Shown: piece by piece, positions 43,451 through 54,840 of the stretch
How positions within the stretch are numbered: position 1 is the stretch's first letter
Layout of the letters: each line of letters begins with the position of its first letter
Assembly: GCA_030248195.1 (NCBI GenBank)
Contig: JASAND010004254.1
Span: forward strand, 50,757-114,756
Reading direction: 5' to 3'
DNA from: Trissonchulus latispiculum
Taxonomy: Eukaryota > Nematoda > Enoplea > Enoplida > Ironidae
Length of the DNA stretch: 64,000 nucleotides
The notes under the pieces: model-generated
Databases searched by the model: none
Seen by the model: the letters and a program-made list of their open reading frames with translations, nothing else
Told to the model about the DNA's origin: nothing
Translations under genes and position numbers: made by a program

Positions 43451-46400
43451 CCAAAACAAGCATTTACAAAGTTTATAAATAAAAGACAGTCAAAGTCATC
43501 GCTACAGCTTTATAAAACTTTTAAGATCTGCTTAAGGTGGTGATTCCTTTTGGAGACATCAACTTTGAACCACTATTATTCATTCATTATTTGGAGTTAA
43601 GAAGTCATCTTTATATCAAAATGTAGCTTAACATTTTCTCGTTTTAATGAGTACAATGAATCTAAGTTTGGCTTTCCAAAATGTTTTTCCTGTATTTTAG
43701 AAGAAGTATAATTTTTCAGATTATTTGCAGGCTGAAGTAAATTTTTTCGCAGGACATCGGTTAGAGCATTCGATACCTCTATCAAATAGCTGGGGACCCT
43801 TTTTTAGTTATTGTGATATCACTCTTCGTTATGGAGAAATAAACTAAAATGTCTGCGCAACCTGGATTTTGCCTACTTTTCACTACTTTGGCAAGCCACT
43901 ACTTCAGTTAGAAAGCAGCTATCGGGACAACTAAAAAAGGGTCCCGGGGTATTTTTGTGTAGAACACATCTGCTAAGTGGCAACTCTCTAGCTTGCATAC
44001 TAAATTCTGCACAATCGCTGGAAAAAATTTGGTCGTGTTTTTGCAAAAACTACATTTTTTGTGATAGCAGCCTAAGGGATAGCAATTGTACGATGGTCAT
44101 GCCTCCGATAATTGGCCTCTATGAGACCTTTAAATCGACACCCTTAGTTAAATTTTACGGCTTTCGTAGCTCAAGAAGTAGTGGATTATTTGATTTCTCC
44201 AGAAAGGACAAGTTTTTGACGCCAAAATAAGAAAATTGGCTATATCTCACGATAGGGAAAAGCTAGAAAGTTGCTTCCAAAAGCAAAACTGTAGAGTTTA
44301 ACGAGTTCTTTCGAATGGATATAGTCATAGCCATGCAGCTGCTGCCAAACGTTCAGAAATTGGCAAAAACCGCCCTGAACGCAAATGTTGAATTTTTGAA
44401 GCGCGATTGCGCAGAGGGTGTTAGAATGCTAAAACAACTTATTTTGGAAAGTTTCGTTGAATGTCATCCTGGTTTACGCCGTCAATCAACAATATGTGCC
44501 CAAAAGGAATCACCACCTTAACTTTCATTCTGAATGCTTTAGATTGCCTAAAGCTATACCCCTGAGCACTGAGGAGAAACTGACAGCATTTGTTACGTCT
44601 ACTTTCTTCAGTCAGAATTTCATTTGTCAGAATGTCGTTAGTCAGAATTTCATTTGTCAGAATTTCATTTGTCAGAACTTCACTAGTCAGAATTTCATTA
44701 GTCAGAATATCATTTGTCAGAATTTCATTTGTCAGAATTTCATTAGTCAGAATTTCATTAGTCATGATTTCACTATACATCAAAATTTCATTTGCAAAAT
44801 TTCATTAGTCAGAAACCTGCCACAAGTCAGTACTTCGTTTGCCAGAAATTCACATTTCTGAAATGTCAGGCTGGATAGAACTAAACTAGTTCATGCTACT
44901 GTTGGACTTTACAAGACAACACGTTACTTTTACAGCCCCTAACAATTGTGCTTTTAATGCAATTGGAAAATGCGAAGTCACAGATCACAAAAGTAAGATT
45001 AAGGCCAGTGTCAATTTTTAAAGCAACAAATTAAAATAGAACAATTGTAAGCTATTAGCATTTAGCATATCACATTATTAAATCCACAAGTGCATTTCCA
45101 ATTGGAATGTTTTCATTGTAACAATATCTTAATCCTGTTTATTCGCTACGTCGTCTCCAACCAATTCAGCCTAGTCACATTCAGCACTAGCTTTAGCGAT
45201 TAATCTCCGATTGGGCAAAAAGTTTATTAGCGAATGCCTTTTAGAACAAAAATATAAATTTCCTAAAATGCAAAATGCTTAGACGGTTAGAGCTCAATCA
45301 CTAAAGATTCGTTAAGCCTCAGCCGAGCTCTAAATGATATTCTAAATAATAATGAAGGATATCACGTACTGAATTGTGGATTCTTACACATTAGCCATAA
45401 GTTTGACAAGTGAAATTCTGACAAATGAAATTCTGACAAATGAAATTCTGACTAATGAAATTCTGACAAGTGAAATTCGGACAAATGAAATTCTGACTAG
45501 CGACATTCTGACAAATGAAATTCTGACTAGTGATACTCTGACAAATGAAATTCTGACTAAAGTATATAAACCCATTTGTTGTTATTGGATTTTTAAATTG
45601 GACATTCCTGGTTTATTTAAAAAAACTAAAGAATTTAGTCTAAAAAGTTGTACAGTAAACTTTTGCTTGTTATATATATTATTACATTACTACCAAGAGT
45701 GCATAATTGCACAATATATAAGAAGAAGAGTAAGCCACTAGAGGGCTCCTCTTCTTGGCATTGCGTAACGGTGCTCCGACCACAATACGCGAATGTTCCC
45801 CCGTTTGGTGGGAGGTAGCTCTCTTCGACAAAGCATACCCCCTGGGGGGGAGGGGGTAGCAGAAAAGAGGTCCCCGTTTGGTGGGGGGGGGGGGTAGCCA
45901 ACAGCCAATCAGATTGCAGAGACCCCCTCCCCGTTTGTTGGGGGGTGGGGGGGGGGGGGTAGAGCAGAGGATTACGGGAGTTTTTGTTATATTCGCAAAT
46001 GGGTCCCCATTTGGTGGGGGGGTGTAAAGGGGTCCCCGTTTGGTGGGGGGGTAGACAAAAGAGGTCCCCGTTTGGTGGGAGGGTCGCCAACAGCCAATCA
46101 GATTCATCCAATCTTAGCCTAACTTGGCGACCCCCCCCCAAACGGGGAGCCCGTTCTGCCTACCCCCCCACCAAACGGGGACCCCTTTTGCATACCCCCC
46201 CACCAAACGGGTAGGGGGTATGCTCGTCGACCCCCCCCCACCAAACGGGGGAACATTCGCGTATTGTGGTCGGAGCACCGATACGCAATGCCAAGAAGAG
46301 AAGCCCTCTAGTGGCTTACTCTTCTTCTATAATATTAAGGAATAAATTATGGACTCTTGTTACTACGTTACATAGCTAACAAGCACTAGCGATTAGTGAT

Positions 46401-49400
46401 AAAATTTAAACATTTAAGCAATAAAATGGGGCAGCAAACATTTGCAAACTGCCCATTCAGAATTGAAATTAGCACAAGAATTCCTCAAGCCTTGAGCGCA
46501 GGAGTTCTCTCAAACCCACCACACCAACTAAGGCTTTAGGCTATTTTTTCGTGATTAGAAATACACATAATGTAGCGAGTATTCAGCATCAGCAATGTGA
46601 ATGTTAATGTTGCGGCCGAGGTTGAAAGCATTGTAACTCTTCGATCCAAGCTTATCTTTATGCAGTAAATTTTGAAATTGTATAAGCCCAAATTGCTTTA
46701 TGCTTATGAACTAATCTGCTGTTACCAACCAAAATAGATACGCTGTCGACTTCACGATTGAGACTTAGGGTTTTTTTGCGTCCAGATGTGCGTAGGACGC
46801 AAAGTTTCTTATCTGGACGCAATGAAATTTTAGCGGGACGCAAGCTAGACGCAACATTATTTCGGGAGGAAATTCACTTTTGTAAGAGTAAAAACTTTAA
46901 ATGTTTCCAGTACCAATTTTTTCGTTTTTCCAAAAATTTCTTCGGGTCCTGGGGGCTCCGCCCCCAGACCCCCGGTGTTTCCCACTTGGTCATGGAATGC
47001 CAAGGTGCAAGGTCATGCCTCAATGTTACTCAATGTTATTTGTTAAGTTGTTGTCCACCTGCATCCATATATATATCAGATCTTTTCGAACTCGTGAATT
47101 TCACTTTTTCTAAAATTTTCAAATACAAAAGGCCTATGTACGAGCAATTCACTATCAATTTATCGTAATTAACGTTAATAGTATTTACAAATGCTTCACT
47201 GTTTTGCAGTTGAATAACGCTGCACGGAGCATACACACTTCTCTATTGACTTTATACTGACTTTTTTTCAAAATTCAAGAATTCACAGATGCAATTAACA
47301 CAAAAAATGCATTAGCGTTAGGAGCTTTAATTAGAATAGATGTAACAGTTGCCAAATAATCTTTTTCAACATTTCCACAACGGATTTAATCCATAATTTC
47401 GAAAAATCTCCAACTTCTGGGGGCTCCGCCCCCCAGACCCCCCGGTGCTCATTTGCAATAATCCTGCTATCAAGGATCACCAATTGTCAAAGTTTGCGAA
47501 ACCGAATGTATGTTTTAATGTTTGCTACCTTTCTTCTCAATGATATTCCTAAATATTTCATAAATTTTTAATACTTTAATTAGTTTAACTAACATTGAAA
47601 TATCGGAATAATGTGTATCAATAATAAATATCGAAAATTACTAAGTTCTGCAACAGACGCCAAATAAAATCTTTTTAAACATTTCCATTACGGATTATTC
47701 TGTAATTTCAAAAAAATTCTTCAACTTCTGGGGGACTCCGCCCCCCAGACCCCCCGTCGTGTATGTTGGACGCATCTATATTCTTGGTAGGTAATCCTGT
47801 AATGGTGCATTACCGCTAAACAGCATCAGCTTTCTAAACAGTCTAAATAGCTTTGCACTAAAGAAATTATCGAAATTTTTATAAATAAAACAATTTTTGC
47901 ACTAAAAACACGCTAAAACAAGATTTCTGCCTGGACGCAAAATTTCTTAACGGGACGCAACTTAAATTTAGCGGGACGCAAGGTTGACGCAAATCCAAAA
48001 ACCAAAAAAAACCCTGCTTACAAATTTATTTCTGTGTAACAAGCTCCAATTTTTATAGATTTTCTATGTCGAAAGCTAGTTTGCCTTTTTCTTCAGGTGC
48101 GATCCCGTCCTATATATGCTTCAGGGGCCGATGTTATCAAACACGGGTTGAGTTCAACCCGGGTTGAACCCAGTTTTCGGTTGAACCCTAAAATTTTCGG
48201 ATTGGCCAAACCACCAACTTCAAAGAAACTGTACCGCCTTTTTGCTAATGACAGACTAGTGCGATACGCACCAAGTGGTTACCATTATTTCAACCCGGGT
48301 TTAGCCAACCTCGTTTTGATAACACCGGGGTCAGTGCTTTCAAACTAATCTCAAGCCGGGTTGAACTTTCAACCCGAGTTGGGATGCCTGATAACATCAG
48401 CCCCTGATGATAGCTGAAGTAAGTGCAGTTGATCGTCCTCACCCAACTGCCCTAGATTGGAGGACACCTAACTCGGCTGAGTAGACCTCAGACACAAGCA
48501 CCCACAATAAGTACATACTTACTTGATGTCTGCATTGGCATAATTTATTGTTATTTATTGTATAGGATACTGTTGCTTTTACTCTTACTTTTTATTCTTC
48601 GAAAAGGCATATGCTGGATAGTGCATTATACTGGCAAAGTCATATTCGGTTCCGTGGCTATCCGCTATTTCCTGGCTTAAGATTTCGAAGTTTATATCAA
48701 TCCCCTCTTCATCCAGCATGTTGTCTGTGATTATTTCTACATAATCTTTTCTGTCATATCGCGAATGCTCATGCACAAATCCGATTGCATGCATAAATTC
48801 GTGCATTATATTGCCTTTCTGTAACAAGACATACACTTTCTATAAGATGCACAAAAATAAAACGCTTCATTTGTTGGGCGGAAACCGCAGAAAATTCCAA
48901 GATAATATAAACCAATGAACAACAATCATTATTCAATCAACAATTTGGCAGTTAACGCGAATCGCCTTTTGGCTGATTTTTCAACCCATCTCTGATTTTG
49001 CTCATCCGAGCCGGGCCAACGTCCACTGATTAGCGCGCCGTGCCGGCCCGGGTCGAGACTTTTTTGAACTACGGGTCGGAGCGGGCCGTACCTATTGACT
49101 CTAAGAAAATGTCGTGAGCGAACTAAAATTAGCTAAAAATTTACTCATTCTGATCATTTTAGCGTAAAATTTAAAATTTCGTAGCATAATTTAGCGTTTC
49201 CGTGTTGTATTATATATATATACTTGTATTGAAGAACATTGCTAGTTTTTCTTTGGCGTCTTTTTTCTTTTATTGATTATTTGTCGATTTGCCCATAATA
49301 CAAGCGCGATTGCGATTTTCAAAAACAGTCATAGCTGTAGTCGTGCTTTTTACAATTTTATTGCCTTTTCTGAAAGAAACTTTTTGAAAGTGGTTTTGAA

Positions 49401-52400
49401 AAGTTTTGTGAGGATGTCTTTGGATGTTGACCGCGGTTTTATTTTCATGTACTTGATTTACTATAGTATGACCAAAAAATGTGTGTACAAACTTTGACCG
49501 TTTATAGCAGATTAGACAATGGAGCAAACCCCAACAATGTATACATTTTTAGAATCGTCCGGAGCTCGAGATTTTGAAAATCCAGAAAAATCCGGAATTC
49601 CGGGTTTCATTCACGGAAAATCTAAAATTTTTAGTTTTTCGCCCAATTTTTATTGCAATCAAAATTTTGTTTTGACGGTCCAATAGAGTTGGTTCCGCTG
49701 CATATTTTTGCTCCTACAAGTCTTTCACGAAAATGCACCCAATTTCCGGAATTCTGGGCTTTCGAAATTTCCGGATTTTGAAAATTTTCTCCAATACCCA
49801 CAAGATGGGTATCATTCGAAAGCTCTTATCGAGCTGAACAACTTTTGTAATAGAATGAACTCTTGAAAATGTACGCAATTCCCGGAATTCGAGAAAACCG
49901 GATTTTCCGGATTTAAAAAATTTTCTCCAATAGCCACAATATGGGTATCATTCGAAAGCTCTTGACGAGCTGAACAAATCTTGTAATAAAACTAATGTCT
50001 GAAAATGCACCCAATTCCCGAAATTCACGAATTCCGGATTTCACTCTAGCTTGGAAGGTATTAGCGAATTCCGAGAACTGGACTCATTTCTGCGAGCTGG
50101 TTCTATTACAAGATTTGTTTAGCTCATCAAGAGCTTTCGAATGATACCCATATTGTGGGTATTGGAGAAAATTTTTAAAATCCGGAAAATCCGGGTTTCG
50201 CGAATTCCGGGAATTGCGTGCATTTTCAAGAGTTAATTCTATTGGAAAAGTTGTTCAGCTCGATTAGAGCTTTCGAATGATACCCATCTTGGGGGTATTG
50301 GAGAACATTTTTAAAATCCGGAAATTTCGAAATCCCAGAATTCCGGGAATTGGGTGCATTTTCGTGAAAAACTTGTAAAAGCAAAAATATGCAGCGGGAC
50401 CGGCTCTATTCGATTGTAAAAACAAGATTTTGATTGCGATAAAAATTGGGCAAAAAACTAAAAAAATTAGATTTTCCGTGAATGAAACCCGGAATTCCGG
50501 ATTTTTCCGGATTTTCGAAATCTCGGGTTCCTGAGGACTCTAAAAATATATACATTGTTGGGGTTTACTCCAAAGGTTAATCTGCTATAAACGGTCGAAG
50601 TTTGTACACACATTTTTTGGTCGTACATACTATAGAGATGTACAAACCAACACCATGGTAATTAAAGCAACAGGGTACCTAACACAGCCTGAGAATGGGG
50701 CAACAACAGACGAACTTAGCAACAATTTTTTGTAGTTTTAACAAATCTATTTCACCAAACTGACGCTTATTAGCCCCGGAAGACGGTAAATGTCCATTTT
50801 CTAAAATTATATATAATCAAAAACGAAGGAAAGATTAGATAAGGAAGACAAAAGCACTGCAAAAAAGTTCCATTCATTATATTGTTAGAATTTGCAAAAC
50901 ACTCAGAATTTGTAACCGTGTTACACAAAAATTCTGCCCGCATCGCCAGTGCGGGTCAGTGCGGGTACAAATCTTCGGCACGCGCCGCCCCGGCCCGCCC
51001 CGCGGGCACCCGTGGCCCGCGCCCAACACTGCTACAACGTGCAGCAATGTTACAGCCACACTTGAGTAGGTGAATTAAGTATATATGTATTATCTAATAA
51101 TTACATAGATTATGTATAAGATGCGAATTCTGGCCATGCACTGTCACACAGCCTAAACTATGTTATCACCTGACTTCAAAAAATAATTATTTTCTAAGCC
51201 GATACTGTCAAGTCAAGTGTATTAGTTAAGTGTATACTGTATTACCTCACAGGCACGATCTAATCCGATTGCTTGCGTTCCTCCTTGTCGACCAACACTG
51301 GAGTAACACCGATCATCTTTTGCTGCAGGTTGAATATACACCAAGTCTTTCTGTGTTGTAGCTGGTACAAACATGATACTAGTGATGTTTACGCTGGCCT
51401 GTTTAGTTTCAGTTTCAGTTTCAGTTTCAGTTTCAGCTCCACTTTGAGACAGGTTTCAGTTTCAGTTTCAGCTCAAAGTCGGTTCTAGTTTCAGTTTCAG
51501 TTTCAGTTTCAGTTTCAGCTCTTAGTTTAGCTTAGTTTCAGTTTCAGTTTCAGCTCCAAATCGGTTATAGTTTCAGTTTCAGTTTCAGTTTCAGTTTCAG
51601 CTCTGATTAAAATGAGTTTCAGTTTCAGCTCTGACTAAAATTAATTTCAGCTTTTTGTTTTCCTCTATTTTGTTTTTATGTTATGCTAATAAATTTATTA
51701 ACTAATAACCCTAATTTAGCTTCCATTCCTAATTTTGAACTTTCACATAATATCATGTTTGTGGCGGCAGATCACTGCGCCACTACGGTATAATTGTCGG
51801 TATATAGGCGAATTTAATCCATGGAAAAAATCAACAGCATAAAGCACAAATGATCAATTACAACCATTATATTTCCCAGTGAACACTTATGTAACTGCGA
51901 CTTTACTAAAAAATTAAGTAAAATTTATATATTCTAACGCTGGAATATTACGTGCTGGAAACGTGACCCAGTTTCTGATACACTCCTTTACGCTAAGCAT
52001 GCGTACGCTGGAGCTGAAACCTATTTCAGTTTCAGCGACAGCTGAAACCAGTTTCAGCTTTAGCGAGAGCTGAAACCAGTTTCAGTCTTAGTGTAGAGCT
52101 GAAACTGTTTCAGTTTCAGTTTCAGCTCCAGAATTGTTCTAGTTTCAGTTTCAGTTTCAGCTCAAAATTTATTTTAGTTTCAGTTTCAGTTTCAGTTTCA
52201 GTTTCAGCTCTCACTTAGACTAAGTTTCAGTTTCAGTTTCAGCTCCAAATCCGTAATAGTTTCAGTTTCAGTTTCAGTTTTAGCAACTGAAACTGAAACA
52301 TGTACAAGCTGAAACTAGGTTTCAGTTTCAGTTTCAGCTGCTGAAACAACACTACATGATACAAGTTTTATCGTGGAATTCGCTGATAGCCTCTTGGATC

Positions 52401-54003
52401 TTTTTTCGTCCACTATCATCAAACTCATCTGAAATCTTGTACGGTACGACACCATCTGGCCACCAAAACTTTTTATCTGTGCACGAACTTCTGGGCACCC
52501 GTTTCCTGAAAAGCATATCATAACATATCATAACCTTAGAAACCTAATTAATATAAGAGGTTCCCTTTGTTTCACAAAGCCGTAGCTAATCTTCAAACTG
52601 TTTTCAAATTATATACCCCTGAAAAAGGCGCCATTTATGCTCACTGAAATAGTAGCTTTGAAGGAGCTGCTGATCTACGTATTTCTCCTTTGGAAAGTCT
52701 CATCGTTGTTGCCAGAACTGACTGTTCTCAGTTGTTGCAACAGATGTTTTGAATCTTGAATTTGAAATTTCAAGACTTATACAGTAAAGAATACTTCTTA
52801 CAGTAAAGAATCGGTTGAGTTGAAACCTATATAATTGCTTTGCTTACCCTCTGCCAAGTTTATCGAACTTTTGACGATTTATATCTGTCGCTATGTCTTC
52901 TTTGTTGTTGCTGGGATTCTTCTTGCAAAGATCTGCGGTCAAATCTGAGATGGCGCCAAATGTCTTTTCAGATTCAGTTTCCAAAACGGAATCTTGTCCC
53001 TTAAAGTCGTCCAACTTCAAGGGTGTCTTCCCATTGGCAACTGATCGAACTATCTAAAAGTTACATAATACACAATTTACCATTTCAGGCAGTTACTCTT
53101 AAGGTGCCTTCATAGTCGCGAACGCAGGTGTACGCGCGTCTACGCGCGTCTACAAACGTCAATATCATTTTGCGCGCATCAACGCGCGTCGACGCGCGTC
53201 GACGCTTCCAGTGCTAGCATATCAACAGGACGTGATGTCACGTTTGGAGGCGTCGACGCGCGTCTCCGCGCGTCGACGTGCGTCTACGCGCGTCGATGCG
53301 CGTCGACGCCTCCAAATGTGACATGGCAGTGTAGCGCGTTGACGCGCTTCGACGCGCGTCTACGCACGTCGACGTGCGTCTACGCGCGTCTAGAGGCGAC
53401 TGGGACTATGAAATCACCATTACATGTGGATGCGTCGGATTCGATACACTAGTGTACAGACTAACGGCAAATAAACTTATGCCTAATCAAGCAAATTGTC
53501 CTGCCATAACTGTATGAAGACCCTTAACGGAAATCAGTACCTGGACAAAATTGGGGTACAGTCACTCGCTCTGTGCTTGTGTGTTAACAAGGCATTTGAT
53601 TTGAACTGTGCTTTTGTAACAAAGTCGTTGCGCTTTCGAGCTTCATCATAGAATATCAGGTGCTCGGGTGAGCATGCCGAAATATGAACGGTCAGTTACT
53701 GGGTAAAGTAGCATAATAGTTGCATGTCACTGGATATGATAATATATATACTGTTTATGGAACGTTACTTAACACTAAATTAAATTGGGAAATACAAAAT
53801 TAATTTAAAAAACAAATCGATAAATCAGAGCGGCAAGTAAAGAAAATTTAAGTGCAAATTAACAGTAATCGAGAATTCAACCCTGAATAGTTTCTTCCTT
53901 TGACTATTTTTTGGTGAAGAACCAGTACGCTTACTTCATAACTAGGGAATGCTTCGGCACAAAAGTGAACCCAAAGCGCAAAGATTGCTAAAAGGAAGAC
54001 CAT
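43276..54003 (-). CDS. Secreted astacin (M12A) zinc metalloprotease, six exons, last acceptor altered
   Basis: Minus-strand exons: 54003-53935 (signal peptide MVFLLAIFALWVHFCAEA), 53053-52848 (propeptide), 52505-52356, 51378-51246, 48818-48589 and 43450-43276. Together they total 963 nt, 320 residues. The mature part shows FWWPDGVVPYKIS, then CYSSVGRQGG and the zinc site HEFMHAIGFVHEHSRYDR (His192, Glu193, His196, His202). The Met-turn SIMHY (Met251) and the closing MGQRDGFSKTDIFEINKMYSC follow. No CUB, EGF or ShK domain is visible. All junctions are GT-AG except the last acceptor, which reads GG where the paralogous exon at 62951 has AG. Either the gene is damaged or another 3' exon is used. 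Introns hold several foldback elements and MITEs. Confidence 0.85.
44611..45560. mobile_element. Foldback element with 15 bp tandem-repeat arms (astacin intron)
   Basis: Left arm 44611-44840 repeats GTCAGAATTTCATTT (15 bp, about 14 units with drift). Right arm 45403-45560 repeats the reverse complement TGAAATTCTGACAAA (about 10 units). A unique spacer of about 560 bp lies between. The arms can pair over roughly 150 bp or more. No coding capacity; peptides such as ILTNE are by-products. Confidence 0.75.
45717..46331. mobile_element. MITE with ~85 bp inverted termini and CCCCGTTTGGTGGGG core repeats
   Basis: The left end (AGAAGAAGAGTAAGCCACTA through GTGCTCCGACCACAATACGC) is inverted at the right end (46230-46331). 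The interior consists of repeated GGTCCCCGTTTGGTGGGGGG in both orientations with long G and C runs. About 615 bp, no transposase; outer flanks TATA/TATA. Confidence 0.75.
46767..48015. mobile_element. GACGCAA family element, long copy (astacin intron)
   Basis: 1.25 kb between AGGGTTTTTTTGCGTCC and a mirrored GACGCAAATCC...AAAAAAAACCCT. GACGCAA motifs cluster near both ends. Three internal blocks carry a GGGGGCTCCGCCCCC-type palindrome followed by AGACCCCC (about 46950, 47420 and 47730), each preceded by a similar AACATTTCCA...CGGATT segment. Non-coding. Confidence 0.7.
48121..48406. mobile_element. Small MITE with CAGGGGC termini
   Basis: About 285 bp bounded by TCAGGGGCCGATGTTATCA and TGATAACATCAGCCCCTGA, an 18-19 bp inverted repeat with one mismatch. 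The interior has GTTGAACCCGGGTTGAA-type short inverted repeats near both ends. CAGGGGC ends recall hAT elements; a clear 8 bp target duplication was not found. Confidence 0.7.
48589..48818 (-). CDS. Astacin catalytic exon (zinc motif and Met-turn)
   Basis: Acceptor TTGTTACAG and donor GTAAGAG, phase 0 to 2. Encodes HEFMHAIGFVHEH with all three zinc ligands and the general-base Glu, and SIMHYPAYAFSK with the Met-turn and Tyr ligand. Fully intact. Confidence 0.9.
49461..50635. mobile_element. Long palindromic (foldback) element in astacin intron
   Basis: Two arms of roughly 570 bp are reverse complements. The left starts CTATAGTATGACCAAAAAAT and the right ends ATTTTTTGGTCGTACATACTATAG. CCCGGAATTCCGG-like and ATTCGAAAGCTCTT blocks recur inside each arm. 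The centre is near 50040-50060. No open frame. Transcripts through this intron could form an extended hairpin. Confidence 0.85.
51404..52340. repeat. TTTCAG hexamer arrays in astacin intron
   Basis: AGTTTCAGTTTCAG runs at 51404-51660 and 52015-52340, interspersed with GCTCC, GCTCT and GCTGAAACC variants, with about 350 bp of unique sequence between. They occupy most of the intron between the exons ending at 52356 and starting at 51378. A degenerate relative is at 56305-56745. Confidence 0.85.
53103..53418. mobile_element. TTAA-site MITE filled with ACGCGCGTCGACG repeats (astacin intron 1)
   Basis: 316 bp with ends GGTGCCTTCATAGTC and GACTATGAAATCACC (inverted, two mismatches). TTAA lies on the left and ATTA on the right, suggesting a worn TTAA duplication of piggyBac type. 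The interior is ACGCGCGTC/GACGCGCGT repeats with hairpin potential. No coding sequence. Confidence 0.7.
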
Positions 54004-54303
54004 CAGATTAATCCTATACAACTGTATGAACCGAAAACTCCGAAACAATTTATTTGAAAACTTGGAATCATCAGTAGAAAGGCATTGTATTTTACGCTGT
54101 GGTTGGTGCAAGATTTTTCGTAGATAAGATAGCATTGTGACTCGGTTCAATGGTATATAAAAATTCGCCCTGTGTAAAAGCAGAAGGCAAATTGCCCCAG
54201 CCAAAATAGAATATTAGCATCACGTACTCTTGACATCACCAATTACCTGTTAAATATCAGCAACACAGAAAGGTTGAAATCAGCGTAATAACCTATTCTC
54301 AAC

Positions 54304-54378
54304 GTCCGGGGATGTGGCTTAGTGGTAGAGCGTTCTACTTTTAAACCAAAGCTCGGCGGTTCGATCCCCGCCCTGGAC
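54304..54378 (+). promoter_or_regulatory. tRNA-like Pol III promoter region inside the left LTR
   Basis: Box A TGGCTTAGTGG (54315-54325) and box B GGTTCGATCC (54358-54367) match the tRNA internal promoter consensus. The ends GTCCGGG and CCTGGAC can pair as an acceptor stem, and the loop-like CTTTTAA contains a Lys-type TTT triplet. The anticodon stem does not pair well and extra bases sit between acceptor and D-arm, so it is tRNA-derived, not a functional tRNA gene. Confidence 0.75.
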
Positions 54379-54840
54379 ACTTTTCTTCACGTCTTTCAGA
54401 TCCTGATTTCAACCTTTCACATCTGGCGACCGTGCCGTGTCCTTACCGCTCTGAGGAGATGAAGTCGTTTGTGATGCCTGGGAATTGTGGAATTGTAGGT
54501 CCTTAAGACAATTGGTTTGGTATATGGTGGTCCTCGTGGTGCTAAGGGTTAATATGATGGTTATTGGTTCTTGTGTGATTTGATATAAAGGCTCTCGGCT
54601 TTGAAGAAGAAAGAAGTATAATATGGCCTCGGGTTAAGAAGCAGCCGGGGAGCCGCCCTTAGATCACATGGTACTTGGATTTGAAGACCCGATCTGCAAT
54701 TCCTGGAAATTCGAGGCCGAATTTCAATTACCAAGGGGAGTATGTTAAATATCAGCAACTCAGAAAGGTTGAAATCAGCGTAATTAATAAATTCTCAACG
54801 TCCGGGGATGTGGCTTAGTGGTAGAGCGTTCTACTCTTAA

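Noticed and set aside
45635..46141. 168-codon minus-strand frame rich in Pro
   Set aside because: Lies within the MITE and is a translation of the CCCCGTTTGGTGGGG repeats.
48995..51010. GC-rich stretches at about 49010-49080 and 50950-51010 as inverted ends of one large element
   Set aside because: Only loose similarity in GGGCC/GCGCG content; I could not align convincing inverted repeats.
54304..54378. Functional tRNA-Lys gene
   Set aside because: Boxes A and B are good, but the anticodon stem does not pair, extra bases separate acceptor and D-arm, and the sequence lies in both LTRs of a TRIM.
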